DNA from: Alloprevotella sp. Lung230
GTDB taxonomy: Bacteria > Bacteroidota > Bacteroidia > Bacteroidales > Bacteroidaceae
Length of the DNA stretch: 64,000 bases
Assembly (NCBI RefSeq): GCF_014385435.1
Contig: NZ_JACSUD010000008.1
Location: 1-64,000 of the forward strand
Direction of reading: 5' to 3'
Shown: positions 56,200-64,000 of the stretch, piece after piece
How positions within the stretch are numbered: the stretch's first letter is position 1
Layout: the number at the start of each line of letters is the position of its first letter
Made by a program: the position numbers and the translations under genes
The notes under the pieces: model-generated
What the model saw: only the letters and a program-made list of their open reading frames with translations
What the model was told of the DNA's origin: nothing
Databases searched by the model: none

Positions 56200-56232
56200 A
56201 AGGTTGAACTTCTGCTTGAGAAGTTCAACCTT
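56200..56232 (-). terminator. Terminator of the surface protein gene at 57071
   Basis: AAGGTTGAACTTCT and AGAAGTTCAACCTT form a perfect 14-bp stem with a 5-nt loop, followed on the minus strand by TTTTATG. Confidence 0.8.
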
Positions 56233-56255
56233 ATAGAATATAATGTGTAGCGAGT

Positions 56256-57071
56256 TTAGTTGACGCGAGTGGCGTACATGATGTTTTCACCGGCGAAACC
56301 ACCTCCAAAATAGGGAATGTCCATAGGAGTAAAAGGATCACCGAATCTATCACTGTAACCAGCTACATAGTAATATCTTTTGATTGCCGTCGAAGTGTTG
56401 TCCACTAATACACTTCCAGTGACAAGTCCATATCCTGAATTTGCTTTGATAAATCCACAAATAAGATAAGCATTGGTCTTAATATCCGATGAACGATGAG
56501 TAATCCCTGCCTGAAGGGTACTAGAAAAGGTGTTGTCTTGAAAGGTAGAACGCAACCATATGTCAAAGCTACGATTCGGCACGCTTCGGCAATCTAAGAC
56601 CATCGTTACATATACTATCCACCTTCCCGGTGGAAGGTCTATGTAACTATTGGTGTAGTACCACTCAGGTCTTGCTACCGGTATATTTTGACCACTTCCC
56701 AAAGTTCCCAATATAATATCCGTTTTCGCCGCCTGCCAAGTGCCTACTCCATTGGCATCGCTGGTTAGAATTTTCCCATCGCCTTGCGTGCCGTCGATAA
56801 TTTTCACTGCACCTTGCGTGTTGCTCTGTACCTCAAGTTTGGTGGTGGGTGTAGAGGTGCCGATGCCCACATTGCCGGAAGAGAGGATGGAAACGAGGAT
56901 GTTGGAGTAGTTGTCGCGCCAGTATTGCAGCGGCGTGCTGCTGTTGGTGGCATGGACATCGAGGGTCGATACCGGCGTGCGGGTGTTGATGCCCACCCGC
57001 TCGGTTTGAGCCAGGGCGCTCGGGGCGAACCACGTCGCAAGGAGCGCAAGAAGAAAGAAGGAGTGTTTCAT
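56256..57071 (-). CDS. Secreted surface protein with VGINTRTP motif
   Basis: The 271-residue product has a signal peptide (MKHSFFLLALLATWFAPSALAQ), then RVGINTRTPVSTLDV, a second GIGTSTPTTKLEV copy and VKIIDGTQGDGKILTSDANG, which nearly repeats the paralogue at 16462 (VKITDGTQGEGKVFTSNATG). The C-terminal 150 residues form an unassigned beta-rich domain. ATG at 57071 is chosen because only this start gives a signal peptide; the codons before it run through the promoter and a 21-bp repeat array. It shares the poly-G upstream module with the genes at 12910 and 27509. A surface role is inferred. Confidence 0.8.
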   Translation of the reverse strand: MKHSFFLLALLATWFAPSALAQTERVGINTRTPVSTLDVHATNSSTPLQYWRDNYSNILVSILSSGNVGIGTSTPTTKLEVQSNTQGAVKIIDGTQGDGKILTSDANGVGTWQAAKTDIILGTLGSGQNIPVARPEWYYTNSYIDLPPGRWIVYVTMVLDCRSVPNRSFDIWLRSTFQDNTFSSTLQAGITHRSSDIKTNAYLICGFIKANSGYGLVTGSVLVDNTSTAIKRYYYVAGYSDRFGDPFTPMDIPYFGGGFAGENIMYATRVN

Positions 57072-57132
57072 ATCGGTTTTCGATTCAATTTTTCGGTTTG
57101 TCCTCTGCGCAAAGGCAGGGTTGTGCTGCGAA

Positions 57133-57163
57133 CAAAGATAAAAAGACTTCCCAAAATCCCAAA
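57133..57163 (-). promoter_or_regulatory. Promoter of the surface protein gene at 57071
   Basis: On the minus strand, TTTG (57163-57160), a 19-bp spacer and TATCTTTG (57140-57133). The leader would be about 55 nt. Confidence 0.7.
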
Positions 57164-57190
57164 ACAAATCTTCAAAAATCAAACAAAAAT

Positions 57191-57216
57191 AATTACCCCC
57201 CCCGATTTTGAAAACT
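57191..57216 (-). promoter_or_regulatory. Poly-G upstream module, gene at 57071
   Basis: Read toward the gene: AGTTTTCAAAATC, eight G, TAATT. The TA lies 53 bp before the -7 box, as in the other two copies (54 and 54 bp). Confidence 0.7.
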
Positions 57217-57321
57217 AAACTTATCAAAACGATAAGATAATTCAGTTTCACTTTTCTTTTTAGACGCTTCTCTCTTATTTTCTTTTCCAAGCCGGAAAAA
57301 GTCAACGCTCTCCTTCGAAAT

Positions 57322-57388
57322 CTATAAACCAAAGTTTGGTTTATATAAACCAAACCTTGAATTATATAAACCAAGGTTTGGTTTATAG
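57322..57388. repeat. 21-bp tandem palindromic array
   Basis: Three units of exactly 21 bp start at 57322, 57343 and 57364, each of the form nTATAAACCAAA..TTGGTTT. The whole block is an imperfect palindrome (CTATAAACCAA..TTGGTTTATAG). In one minus-strand frame it reads as INQTLVY-type heptads. It lies between the poly-G module and the proposed origin. Confidence 0.8.
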
Positions 57389-57539
57389 TTTGCAAGCCAT
57401 GTAGAGAAGTTTAGGACGCAGCCGGAGTAGAATTTCTCTGAGAGAGAGAAATTCCGCTCTTCTTCCCCAATCTCCGGCGCTCAGTCCGAAAGTCGGCAGA
57501 GAGGACACCCCACTACGATGAGAGAAGCAGGCGAAAGAA

Positions 57540-57860
57540 CCTGCCTTTTTCATCGCCCTCACAGCTGTGGATAAATCTGCGGATAACCGGCAAAAAGAAG
57601 GCGCAAAAGGCCGTGGACAACCCACTCATAAGTAGCTTCTGCTCGGCGGGACACGAAATCGCACAAATCCCCGTTTTTTCAGCCGGATTTCCCCATATTG
57701 ATGAAAGATTATCCCCCAGAGGTGAGTAGGTCGTAAATGCCCCATTTTCAATCCTATATTCATCCTTTTCTACGCCTTATCCACACTATCCCCAACCGTT
57801 ATTTTTCATTCTTGACTCAACTATCTTTTTTTGAAGATCATTCTCTCTTTTCAAAGTAAG
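57540..57860. other. Candidate chromosomal replication origin (DnaA-box cluster)
   Basis: Within 220 bp there are two perfect DnaA boxes in opposite orientation, TGTGGATAA (57566-57574) and TTATCCACA (57777-57785), and a one-mismatch box TGCGGATAA (57578-57586). Weaker matches are at 57612 (CGTGGACAA), 57709 (TTATCCCCC) and 57786. An AT-rich tract (57800-57850) adjoins and could be the unwinding element. The 1.1-kb gap (57072-58194) has no convincing gene. Two parS-like sites elsewhere in the window fit an origin-near position. dnaA itself is not here. Confidence 0.6.
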
Positions 57861-58112
57861 TCGAAAGAAAAAAGGAAGGGAGAAAAGGCTGTGGGGGAAA
57901 ACGGTGGGGCAAAGAGGACGTAATGAGGACAAATGGGGCAGGAAAGCAGAAAGAACAGAAAAAGGGGAAAACGAAGAAGGGAGAACCTTGCCTTGCCGAG
58001 AAAAGGCCGGCAAAACAAACTGCACAGCGGCCGGAGTAGAACAAACCTATATAAAAACCTTAAAATAGGGCGAAAAAAGAGCGTTTTGTTTTTCTCTTGG
58101 GAAAAGTCTTTT

Positions 58113-58120
58113 TATTTTTG
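58113..58120 (+). promoter_or_regulatory. -7 box for the DUF6242-like gene cluster
   Basis: TATTTTTG fits the consensus. TTTG at 58085-58088 lies 24 bp upstream, slightly too far. The leader to 58195 would be about 65 nt. Confidence 0.45.
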
Positions 58121-58194
58121 CACATTAAAGTATCATACCCTTACCCTATCCTTACTTTATCCCATTTAGAAAGAGATAGGTAAGATTTATTTAT

Positions 58195-59358
58195 ATGTCC
58201 ATGCTCCACACCTCCAAAACGCTTACTTTCCTGCTCATCACCCTGACCACAGGAGGGCTTTTCACAGCTTGTATGAATGACGACACCACGCAAACGGAGG
58301 TGTCCAATGAATGTGTGTTGACCGGAATGAAAATGGGGCACATCACACGAACGCTCACCACTCGAACCAAGGATGGGAAGCGCGACAGCACCTACAACGT
58401 CAAGGTGACGGCGACCAACTATCCGCTCACCATCGACCAGCAGCACAACTTTATCTATAATGTCGACTCGCTGCCGACACACACCAACCTCAAGAAGGTG
58501 CTGGTGGGCAGCCTCACCGCCATCGGGGGCTACACCCTCAAATCGCTGACCACGGGCAAGGATACCATCCTCTCGCTTAAAGACACGCTCGACTTTTCCC
58601 AACCTCGCGACATCACCATCCATGGGGCCGACGGCGTTTCGAAACGTACCTATCGAGTTGAACTACGGGCTCATCGCGAAGAGGGCGACAGCGTGGTGTG
58701 GACTTCCCGTACAGCGGCCGAATGGGCGACACAAAACTTCGAAATTCCAGCGGCCGGCACTTTCACGGCTTTGGGACGCACCTATGCTTTGGAGAGCAGC
58801 CCTTGGGCGCTCATCTCGAAACTCTCCGACGGGAGTGATGTGCAGGTCGAAGCCTTTGATGCTCCGGCCGAGGTGCAGCCTTTCACCAACATGACCGGTG
58901 CTGCCCAGCCTACCCGCACCAACAGCAATCTGCAAGAAGTGTTGCTCTACGCCCATGCCGGAAGCAACGCGGTGCTCTATAAGCGCTACATCGATGCTAC
59001 GGGAAAGTATACGTTCAAGTGGGCTTATCTTCCCTCCATCGACAACGAGAAGTACAAAGCCCCTCTCCTCACCCAAGCCCGCCTGTTGGCTTTCGACGAT
59101 GGCTATCTGTTGGCAGGACTTGATGCTGCGGGAAAGGTGGTGGTGAAGTACAGCATTGACCGCGGTCGCACGTGGAAAGCCCATCCTTCGCTGCGCTTGC
59201 CGGCCGGTCTTCCGGTGGGCACGACTTTCGAAGCCGCCCTGGACAGCCGGCATAACCTCTGGCTGCGCATCAACGGCACGGAAGTGTGGCGCGCCCATCT
59301 CAACCGCCTCGGCTGGACGAGCGTCCCCACGATTTTCTACAAAGCACCGAAAAAATAG
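58195..59358 (+). CDS. DUF6242-like lipoprotein
   Basis: The 387-residue product has a lipoprotein signal (lipobox LFTAC). It resembles what I recall as DUF6242 in Bacteroidetes: an N-terminal beta domain with CVLTGMKMGHITRTL, NYPLTIDQQHNFIYNVDSLP and later a repeat-like C-terminal half with ALISKLSDGS, AGSNAVLYKRYIDATGKYTF and WAYLPSIDNEKYKAPLL that suggests a propeller of Kelch or sialidase type. The next gene starts 41 bp downstream and the order lipoprotein, DUF6089-like, uppS, bamA suggests a link to envelope assembly. Function unknown. The family name is from memory. Confidence 0.75.
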   Translation: MSMLHTSKTLTFLLITLTTGGLFTACMNDDTTQTEVSNECVLTGMKMGHITRTLTTRTKDGKRDSTYNVKVTATNYPLTIDQQHNFIYNVDSLPTHTNLKKVLVGSLTAIGGYTLKSLTTGKDTILSLKDTLDFSQPRDITIHGADGVSKRTYRVELRAHREEGDSVVWTSRTAAEWATQNFEIPAAGTFTALGRTYALESSPWALISKLSDGSDVQVEAFDAPAEVQPFTNMTGAAQPTRTNSNLQEVLLYAHAGSNAVLYKRYIDATGKYTFKWAYLPSIDNEKYKAPLLTQARLLAFDDGYLLAGLDAAGKVVVKYSIDRGRTWKAHPSLRLPAGLPVGTTFEAALDSRHNLWLRINGTEVWRAHLNRLGWTSVPTIFYKAPKK

Positions 59359-59399
59359 CCGAAAAAATAAAATCGCTGTTTCACTCAACGTCTTTTCTT

Positions 59400-60104
59400 A
59401 TGGCCATCACACTGTTTCGCTTGTTGCTGCTTCTGCTGCCGATGGGGTGTGGTGCATTGGTAGGAAAGGCGCAGGAACGTGAATTCTACACCAAAGAGAT
59501 TGGTGTGGCTTTGGGGAGCAACTTTATGCTCAACGATGCCAACTCCACCGCCTTCGGACATCCCAATGTGGCAGGTGGGGCATTGTTGCGCTTTGTGCTC
59601 AACCCGCGGTCGGCCGTCAAGACTATGCTCACCCATCAGCGCATCAGCGGCGATGTGAGCGGCGTGAAGGACTTCTATCCCGACACCTTCGCCCAGCCCA
59701 CGCCCCGGCGGCTGAACCATCGCTTCTCGGGCGGCATCACCGACCTCAGTGTGCTCTATGAGTTGCACTTTCTGCCTTATGGCTACTATTCCGGCTACGA
59801 AAACCTGCAACGTCTTGTGCCCTTCTTCCAACTGGGTTTTGGATTAACCTACAGCGATGCCGGCAAAGCCTTTACGACGCATTTTCCCCTGGGCATTGGG
59901 GTGAAGTATAAACTCGCACCACGGCTCAACCTGGCCCTCGACTGGACGATGCACCTCACCTTTTCCGACCGTCTCGAAGGGCTTGAAGCTCCGAAGGGCA
60001 TCAAGAGCGAAATGTTTCGCAACAAAGACCACTATGGGCTGACCCTCGTCACGCTCACCTACGACATCTCCCCACGCTGTCCGGCGTGCAACAAAGCAGA
60101 CTGA
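59400..60104 (+). CDS. DUF6089-like outer membrane beta-barrel protein
   Basis: The 234-residue product has a signal peptide ([25 protein letters not shown]) and an outer-membrane-barrel pattern: [50 protein letters not shown] and [12 protein letters not shown]. It resembles the DUF6089 family usually found just before uppS and bamA in Bacteroidetes. ATG at 59400 is chosen for its signal peptide. The end, [12 protein letters not shown], has two Cys. uppS starts 1 bp after the stop codon, so they are co-translated from one message. The role is unknown. Confidence 0.75.
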   Translation: MAITLFRLLLLLLPMGCGALVGKAQEREFYTKEIGVALGSNFMLNDANSTAFGHPNVAGGALLRFVLNPRSAVKTMLTHQRISGDVSGVKDFYPDTFAQPTPRRLNHRFSGGITDLSVLYELHFLPYGYYSGYENLQRLVPFFQLGFGLTYSDAGKAFTTHFPLGIGVKYKLAPRLNLALDWTMHLTFSDRLEGLEAPKGIKSEMFRNKDHYGLTLVTLTYDISPRCPACNKAD

Positions 60105-60105
60105 T

Positions 60106-60846
60106 ATGATGAATGCACTCGACTCTTCCCGCATCCCTCAACACATAGCCATCATCATGGATGGCAACGGCCGCTGGGCAAAAGCCCGCGGTCTGGATCG
60201 CTCCATGGGACACCAAGAGGGAGCGGCACGAGTGCGCGACATCACCGAGGCCGCTTCTAATTTGGGCGTGAAGTTCCTCACGCTCTACACCTTTTCCACT
60301 GAAAATTGGAATCGCCCTGCGCCCGAAGTTTCGGCACTTATGGCGCTCATCATCGAGAGCCTCGAAGAGGAATTGTTCATGAAGAACAACGTGCGTCTGC
60401 GCATCATCGGCGAGCGCGACCGTCTGCCTGATTTTGTGAAAGAAGGGCTGGATCGTTGTGTACGCAACACCGCCGGCAACACCGGAATGACGATGGTGCT
60501 GGCGCTCTCCTATTCCTCAAAATGGGAAATCACCGAGGCTGTGCGCACACTGGTGCAGCAGGCGGCGGCAGGGACATTGCGTCCCGAGGCTGTTGACGAG
60601 ACGTGCATCAGTCGGGCGCTCACCACGGCCTTCATGCCCGACCCCGAACTCCTCATCCGCACCGGGGGAGAATTTCGCCTAAGCAACTATCTGCTTTGGC
60701 AGGCGGCTTACAGCGAACTCTATTTCACCGATACCTTTTGGCCCGACTTCACGCCCGACTGCTTGCAGGCCGCCATCGCCGACTATCAAAATCGGGAGCG
60801 GCGCTTTGGCAAAACTTCCGAGCAAGTGGCCGGCCCTCAATCATAG
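60106..60846 (+). CDS. uppS: Isoprenyl transferase (undecaprenyl diphosphate synthase)
   Basis: The 246-residue protein is a cis-prenyl transferase, which makes undecaprenyl diphosphate, the lipid carrier for peptidoglycan and polysaccharide synthesis. The catalytic Asp is in [19 protein letters not shown] (about 15-33). [13 protein letters not shown] and [20 protein letters not shown] are the other conserved motifs. It starts 1 bp after the DUF6089-like gene and bamA follows after 50 bp, all on one strand. Confidence 0.96.
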   Translation: MMNALDSSRIPQHIAIIMDGNGRWAKARGLDRSMGHQEGAARVRDITEAASNLGVKFLTLYTFSTENWNRPAPEVSALMALIIESLEEELFMKNNVRLRIIGERDRLPDFVKEGLDRCVRNTAGNTGMTMVLALSYSSKWEITEAVRTLVQQAAAGTLRPEAVDETCISRALTTAFMPDPELLIRTGGEFRLSNYLLWQAAYSELYFTDTFWPDFTPDCLQAAIADYQNRERRFGKTSEQVAGPQS

Positions 60847-60896
60847 CTGCCCGATAGCAACGACTCTCCTTCTTCTTTTTTGAACAATCGCTTCTT

Positions 60897-63533
60897 ATGA
60901 AATATCTGCACCCTTCTCTTCTGTTCATGGTGTGTGCCCTTTTTGCCTTGACAAGTGCGGCACAGACCAAGGTGAAACCCGAAATCATCTATTCCACACA
61001 GCCTCAAAAGTACGTCTTGGGCGGTGTGGCCATCGATGGTATCAAAGGCTATGACGACGATTTGCTGCTCAACATTGCCGGGTTGGAAGTGGGCAGTACT
61101 TATGAGGTGCCGGGCGAAGGCATCAGTCAGGCCATCCGCAACTATTGGAAGCAAGGGCTTTTCTCCAATGTGGAGATTGACGCCGACAGCCTCGTGGGCG
61201 ACACCATCTATCTCCACATCCGCCTCACCGCACAGCCCCGCATCACCTCCATCAACTTCACGGGGATGAAGAAGACGGAAAGAGAGGAAATCGAAGCACG
61301 TATCCCCCTCCGTGCCGGCAATCAAATTACGCCCAACTTGGTGGACAGAACCAAGCGCCGCATTCTGAAATACTACGAAGAGAAGGGCTACAAAAACGCA
61401 GAAGTCAACATCGTACAGCACGAAGATCCCACCGACACCCACAAAATGCTGGTGGACATCGACGTCAAGAAAAACAACAAAATCACCGTCCACAAAATCT
61501 TCATGACGGGTGTTGACCCCAAAGAAGCTCGTGCCCTTAAAAACGCCATGAAGAAGACGAGCGACCGCTCGACGTTCAAAAAGTGGATTACATTCAGTTC
61601 GCGCAAGTTCCTGCCTGAAAAGTATGAAGAAGACAAAGGCTTCATCATCGACAAACTCAACTCTTGGGGCTATCGCGATGCCTTGGTGGTGACCGACTCC
61701 GTCGTGCCGATCGATGCTAAGCACGTCGATATCTATCTCGACATCCGCAAGGGCAAGAAGTATTATGTGCGCAACATCAACTGGGTGGGCAACACCATCT
61801 ATCCCTCCGAAGGACTGGCTGCTACCCTCAAAATGAAGAAAGGCGACCTCTACGATCAAACCTTCATGATGAAGCGCCTGCAAGCCGACGAAGATGCCGT
61901 GGGCAATCAGTACTACAACAATGGCTACGTATTCAGCAGTATCAAGCCCGTTGAAGTCAATGTGGAAGGCGACAGCATCGACCTCGAAATGCGCGTCACC
62001 GAAGGCACACAAGCCACGCTCAACCGCATCCGATTTGCCGGCAACGACCGCGTGTATGACCACGTCATCCGTCGCGAACTCCGCACCAAGCCCGGCGACC
62101 TCTTCTCGATGGAAGCCATTCAGCGCACCGTGCGCGAACTGGCCTCGATGGGACAGTTCGACCCGGAATACCTCACCCAGGAGATTTTCAAAAACATTCG
62201 TCCTGACGGACAGACCGGAACGGTAGACATCACCTACCCTCTCGCCACCAAAGGCGGCGACCAAGTCGAGCTTTCCCTCGGTTGGGGACAAACGGGAGTT
62301 CTCCTGCGTGCCGGTTTGAAGTTCACCAACTTCTCCCTCCAAAACCTTTTAAATACTAAAGGCTACAAGCGCGGCGGCTTCATTCCCCAAGGTGATGGAC
62401 AAACCCTCTCACTGTCGGCACAAACGAACGGTCGCTACTACACCAACTTCTCTTTGGCCTTTACCGATCCCTGGTTCGGTGGAAAGCGGCCCAACCACTT
62501 CTCCTTCTCCGCGTTCTATTCGCACCAGTCCGATTATAGTTCCAACTATTACAACAATTATAGCAATTATTATTCGCAGTATTACGCCGGCTACGGCACC
62601 AACAGCAGCTACTACAACGCGGCCAATTACTACGACCCCGACAAATACATGGACATCATCGGTCTGAATGTCGGCTTCGGAAAGCGCCTCCACTGGCCCG
62701 ACGACTATTTCCAATTTATGGTCAATGTCGGCTACACGCGCTACAACATGAAGAACTGGAACCGTAACTATTTCCTCATCTCCAACGGCAACAGTAACAA
62801 CTTCAACGTCGGTTTTACGCTCTCCCGCAATTCTACCGACAACCCCCTCTTCCCCCGCAGCGGTTCGGACTTCAATTTCCAACTCACCCTCACTCCACCC
62901 TACTCCCTCTTCGATGGGAAAAACTATCAGGGACTGGCCACCAACTACAACAGTTCGACCTACGACAAGGAGGCACAAGAGAAATATCGCTGGTTGGAAT
63001 ACCACAAATGGATACTCCGTTTACGCACCTACACCGCCCTCAATTCGAGTCTGAAGCACTGTCCTGTCATCATGACGCGCACCGACTTCGGTATCGTTGG
63101 CGCCTACAACAAACACCGCAAATCGCCCTTCGAAACCTTCTACGTCGGTGGTGACGGTATGACCGGCTACACCACCTACGGACAAGAGACCATCGCCCTG
63201 CGCGGTTATGAAAACGGCTCCATCGCCGGCAACAACACCGGAAACGCCTATGCCTACACGCGTCTCGGTCTCGAACTCCGCTATCCCCTCATGCTTGAAG
63301 CTTCCACCAACATCTATGCCCTCGGCTTTGTCGAAGCCGGAAATGCTTGGACGGACGTGAGCAAGATGAACCCCTTCTCCCTTCGCAAGTCGGCCGGTGT
63401 GGGTGTCCGCTTGTTCCTCAACTTTATCGGTCTGATGGGTATCGACTGGGCCTATGGCTTTGACAAATACGCTCCCTCCGGCCAGAAGATTGGCGGCAGC
63501 CACTTCCACTTCATCCTCGGTCAAGAGTTTTAA
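60897..63533 (+). CDS. bamA: Outer membrane protein assembly factor BamA
   Basis: The 878-residue protein is BamA, the core of the machine that folds barrels into the outer membrane. A signal peptide (MKYLHPSLLFMVCALFALTSAAQ) is followed by POTRA domains to about residue 450 (EGISQAIRNYWKQGLFSNVE in the first) and a C-terminal 16-strand barrel ending in HFHFILGQEF with terminal Phe. It is slightly longer than E. coli BamA. Residues about 543-581 form a Tyr, Asn and Ser-rich low-complexity insert (YSSNYYNNYSNYYSQYY) in what should be a surface loop. It probably shares a transcript with uppS and has a strong terminator. Confidence 0.96.
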   Translation: MKYLHPSLLFMVCALFALTSAAQTKVKPEIIYSTQPQKYVLGGVAIDGIKGYDDDLLLNIAGLEVGSTYEVPGEGISQAIRNYWKQGLFSNVEIDADSLVGDTIYLHIRLTAQPRITSINFTGMKKTEREEIEARIPLRAGNQITPNLVDRTKRRILKYYEEKGYKNAEVNIVQHEDPTDTHKMLVDIDVKKNNKITVHKIFMTGVDPKEARALKNAMKKTSDRSTFKKWITFSSRKFLPEKYEEDKGFIIDKLNSWGYRDALVVTDSVVPIDAKHVDIYLDIRKGKKYYVRNINWVGNTIYPSEGLAATLKMKKGDLYDQTFMMKRLQADEDAVGNQYYNNGYVFSSIKPVEVNVEGDSIDLEMRVTEGTQATLNRIRFAGNDRVYDHVIRRELRTKPGDLFSMEAIQRTVRELASMGQFDPEYLTQEIFKNIRPDGQTGTVDITYPLATKGGDQVELSLGWGQTGVLLRAGLKFTNFSLQNLLNTKGYKRGGFIPQGDGQTLSLSAQTNGRYYTNFSLAFTDPWFGGKRPNHFSFSAFYSHQSDYSSNYYNNYSNYYSQYYAGYGTNSSYYNAANYYDPDKYMDIIGLNVGFGKRLHWPDDYFQFMVNVGYTRYNMKNWNRNYFLISNGNSNNFNVGFTLSRNSTDNPLFPRSGSDFNFQLTLTPPYSLFDGKNYQGLATNYNSSTYDKEAQEKYRWLEYHKWILRLRTYTALNSSLKHCPVIMTRTDFGIVGAYNKHRKSPFETFYVGGDGMTGYTTYGQETIALRGYENGSIAGNNTGNAYAYTRLGLELRYPLMLEASTNIYALGFVEAGNAWTDVSKMNPFSLRKSAGVGVRLFLNFIGLMGIDWAYGFDKYAPSGQKIGGSHFHFILGQEF

Positions 63534-63563
63534 GTTTCCCTCTTGCTTTGTGGCGCACAAAAG

Positions 63564-63606
63564 CAGCCGGCGAACTTTCCTAAGAAAATTCGCCGGCTGT
63601 TTGTTT
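63564..63606 (+). terminator. bamA terminator
   Basis: CAGCCGGCGAA and TTCGCCGGCTG form a perfect 11-bp stem, then TTTGTTTTC. It lies 30 bp after the bamA stop. Confidence 0.85.
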
Positions 63607-63646
63607 TCATCTGATGTCCACCATCAAAGCGCTTGTGCAAAAAGAA

Positions 63647-63687
63647 GTGCCCCATTGTCCTTCAACTTCCGAAGGGCAATGGGGCAC
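63647..63687 (-). terminator. Hairpin, possible minus-strand terminator
   Basis: GTGCCCCATTG and CAATGGGGCAC form a perfect 11-bp stem with further partial pairing in the loop (CCTTC/GAAGG). On the minus strand it is followed by TTCTTTTTG, so it would end a transcript coming from the right. In the 63534-63984 stretch I see no gene to go with it; small open frames there lack support. Confidence 0.5.
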
Positions 63688-63984
63688 AATATGATGTAGA
63701 CTGAAATGTGCCGACCAATCCAGACAATGGCGGAAAAGGGAATCAAAGATGGCATCAAAGTAGAGAACACCCTACGAAGAAGATAGCTACGATTAATTTT
63801 GAACATCTACTTATAGCGCATTGAACTCTCACAGCACCTCGATTTAGGCGACATTTCAGGCCGTGTGGGCAAAAAAAAGAAGAAAGCGCGGTCGATGTCG
63901 GTCGAAAGTGGTAACTTTGCCTTGAATATACAACGCACGCGCCTGCTCCATGCGTGCCAACTCCCCTCTTCCCGAATTCTCGAA

Positions 63985-64000
63985 ATGCGAAAGAACATAG
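63985..64000 (+). CDS. Possible start of a gene cut by the window edge
   Basis: TAACTTTG at 63912-63919 fits a -7 box. After it, ATG at 63985 opens a frame (MRKNI) that runs out of the window. Only five codons are visible, so nothing can be said of the product, and the call is tentative. Confidence 0.25.

Noticed and set aside
57074-57395. A 108-codon N-terminal extension of the surface protein gene at 57071
   Set aside because: It runs through the promoter, the poly-G module and the 21-bp array. The signal peptide begins at 57071.
57383-57625. An 80-codon minus-strand frame in the candidate origin
   Set aside because: No promoter, no family resemblance, and it overlaps the DnaA boxes.
63624-63998. 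Two small minus-strand frames (60 and 63 codons) after bamA
   Set aside because: No ribosome-site, promoter or family support. One overlaps the strong hairpin at 63647-63687 and the other the possible plus-strand promoter.

Overview
The window looks like chromosomal DNA from a Bacteroidales bacterium, most likely Prevotellaceae. I infer this from Bacteroidetes-type promoters (TTTG, about 20 bp, TAnnTTTG) before many genes, from BACON-domain lipoproteins, a type IX secretion (T9SS) sorting domain and a PorV/PorQ-family protein, and from the DUF6089-uppS-bamA gene order. Most genes are GC-rich. One giant surface-protein gene has a strikingly AT-rich core. No rRNA, tRNA or CRISPR array was recognised.

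Layout. 0-11 kb: a secreted GH2 beta-galactosidase, then DUF2851 protein, thioesterase, mnmG, apt and uvrC. 11-18 kb: an accessory stretch with an inverted-repeat element, an S74-chaperone surface protein, dtd, deoC, and a tandem duplication that joins the 3' ends of deoC and a polyprenyl synthase gene around different cargo genes. 18-26 kb: polA, sbcD, sbcC. 26-34 kb: a second copy of the inverted-repeat element and a 2230-residue secreted repeat protein. 34-47 kb: maeB, a tetR-MATE efflux pair, a cytidylate-kinase-like gene, gltX, waaA and purL. 47-55 kb: a five-gene minus-strand cell-surface operon (two BACON lipoproteins, a subtilisin-like protease with a T9SS sorting domain, a PorV/PorQ-like barrel, a secreted protein). 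56-58 kb: a small surface protein and a gene-free region that looks like a replication origin. 58-64 kb: a DUF6242-like lipoprotein, a DUF6089-like protein, uppS and bamA (envelope biogenesis).

Three signals stand out. (1) Two identical 18-bp parS-like sites (8430 and 19622) and a cluster of DnaA boxes (57566-57785) suggest that the window lies near the chromosomal origin, although dnaA is not here. (2) Three surface-protein genes (12910 minus, 27509 plus, 57071 minus) share an upstream module: a TTTTCAAAA core, then exactly eight G, then TA, placed 53-54 bp before the -7 box. This could be a phase-variable or co-regulated promoter class. (3) Intergenic regions are full of structured repeats: a roughly 650-bp element with terminal inverted repeats, 21-bp and 22-bp tandem arrays, and a hairpin-rich CCGTAGG family.

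All calls come from reading the sequence and from recalled family knowledge. No database search was possible. Residue numbers are approximate unless a position is stated.
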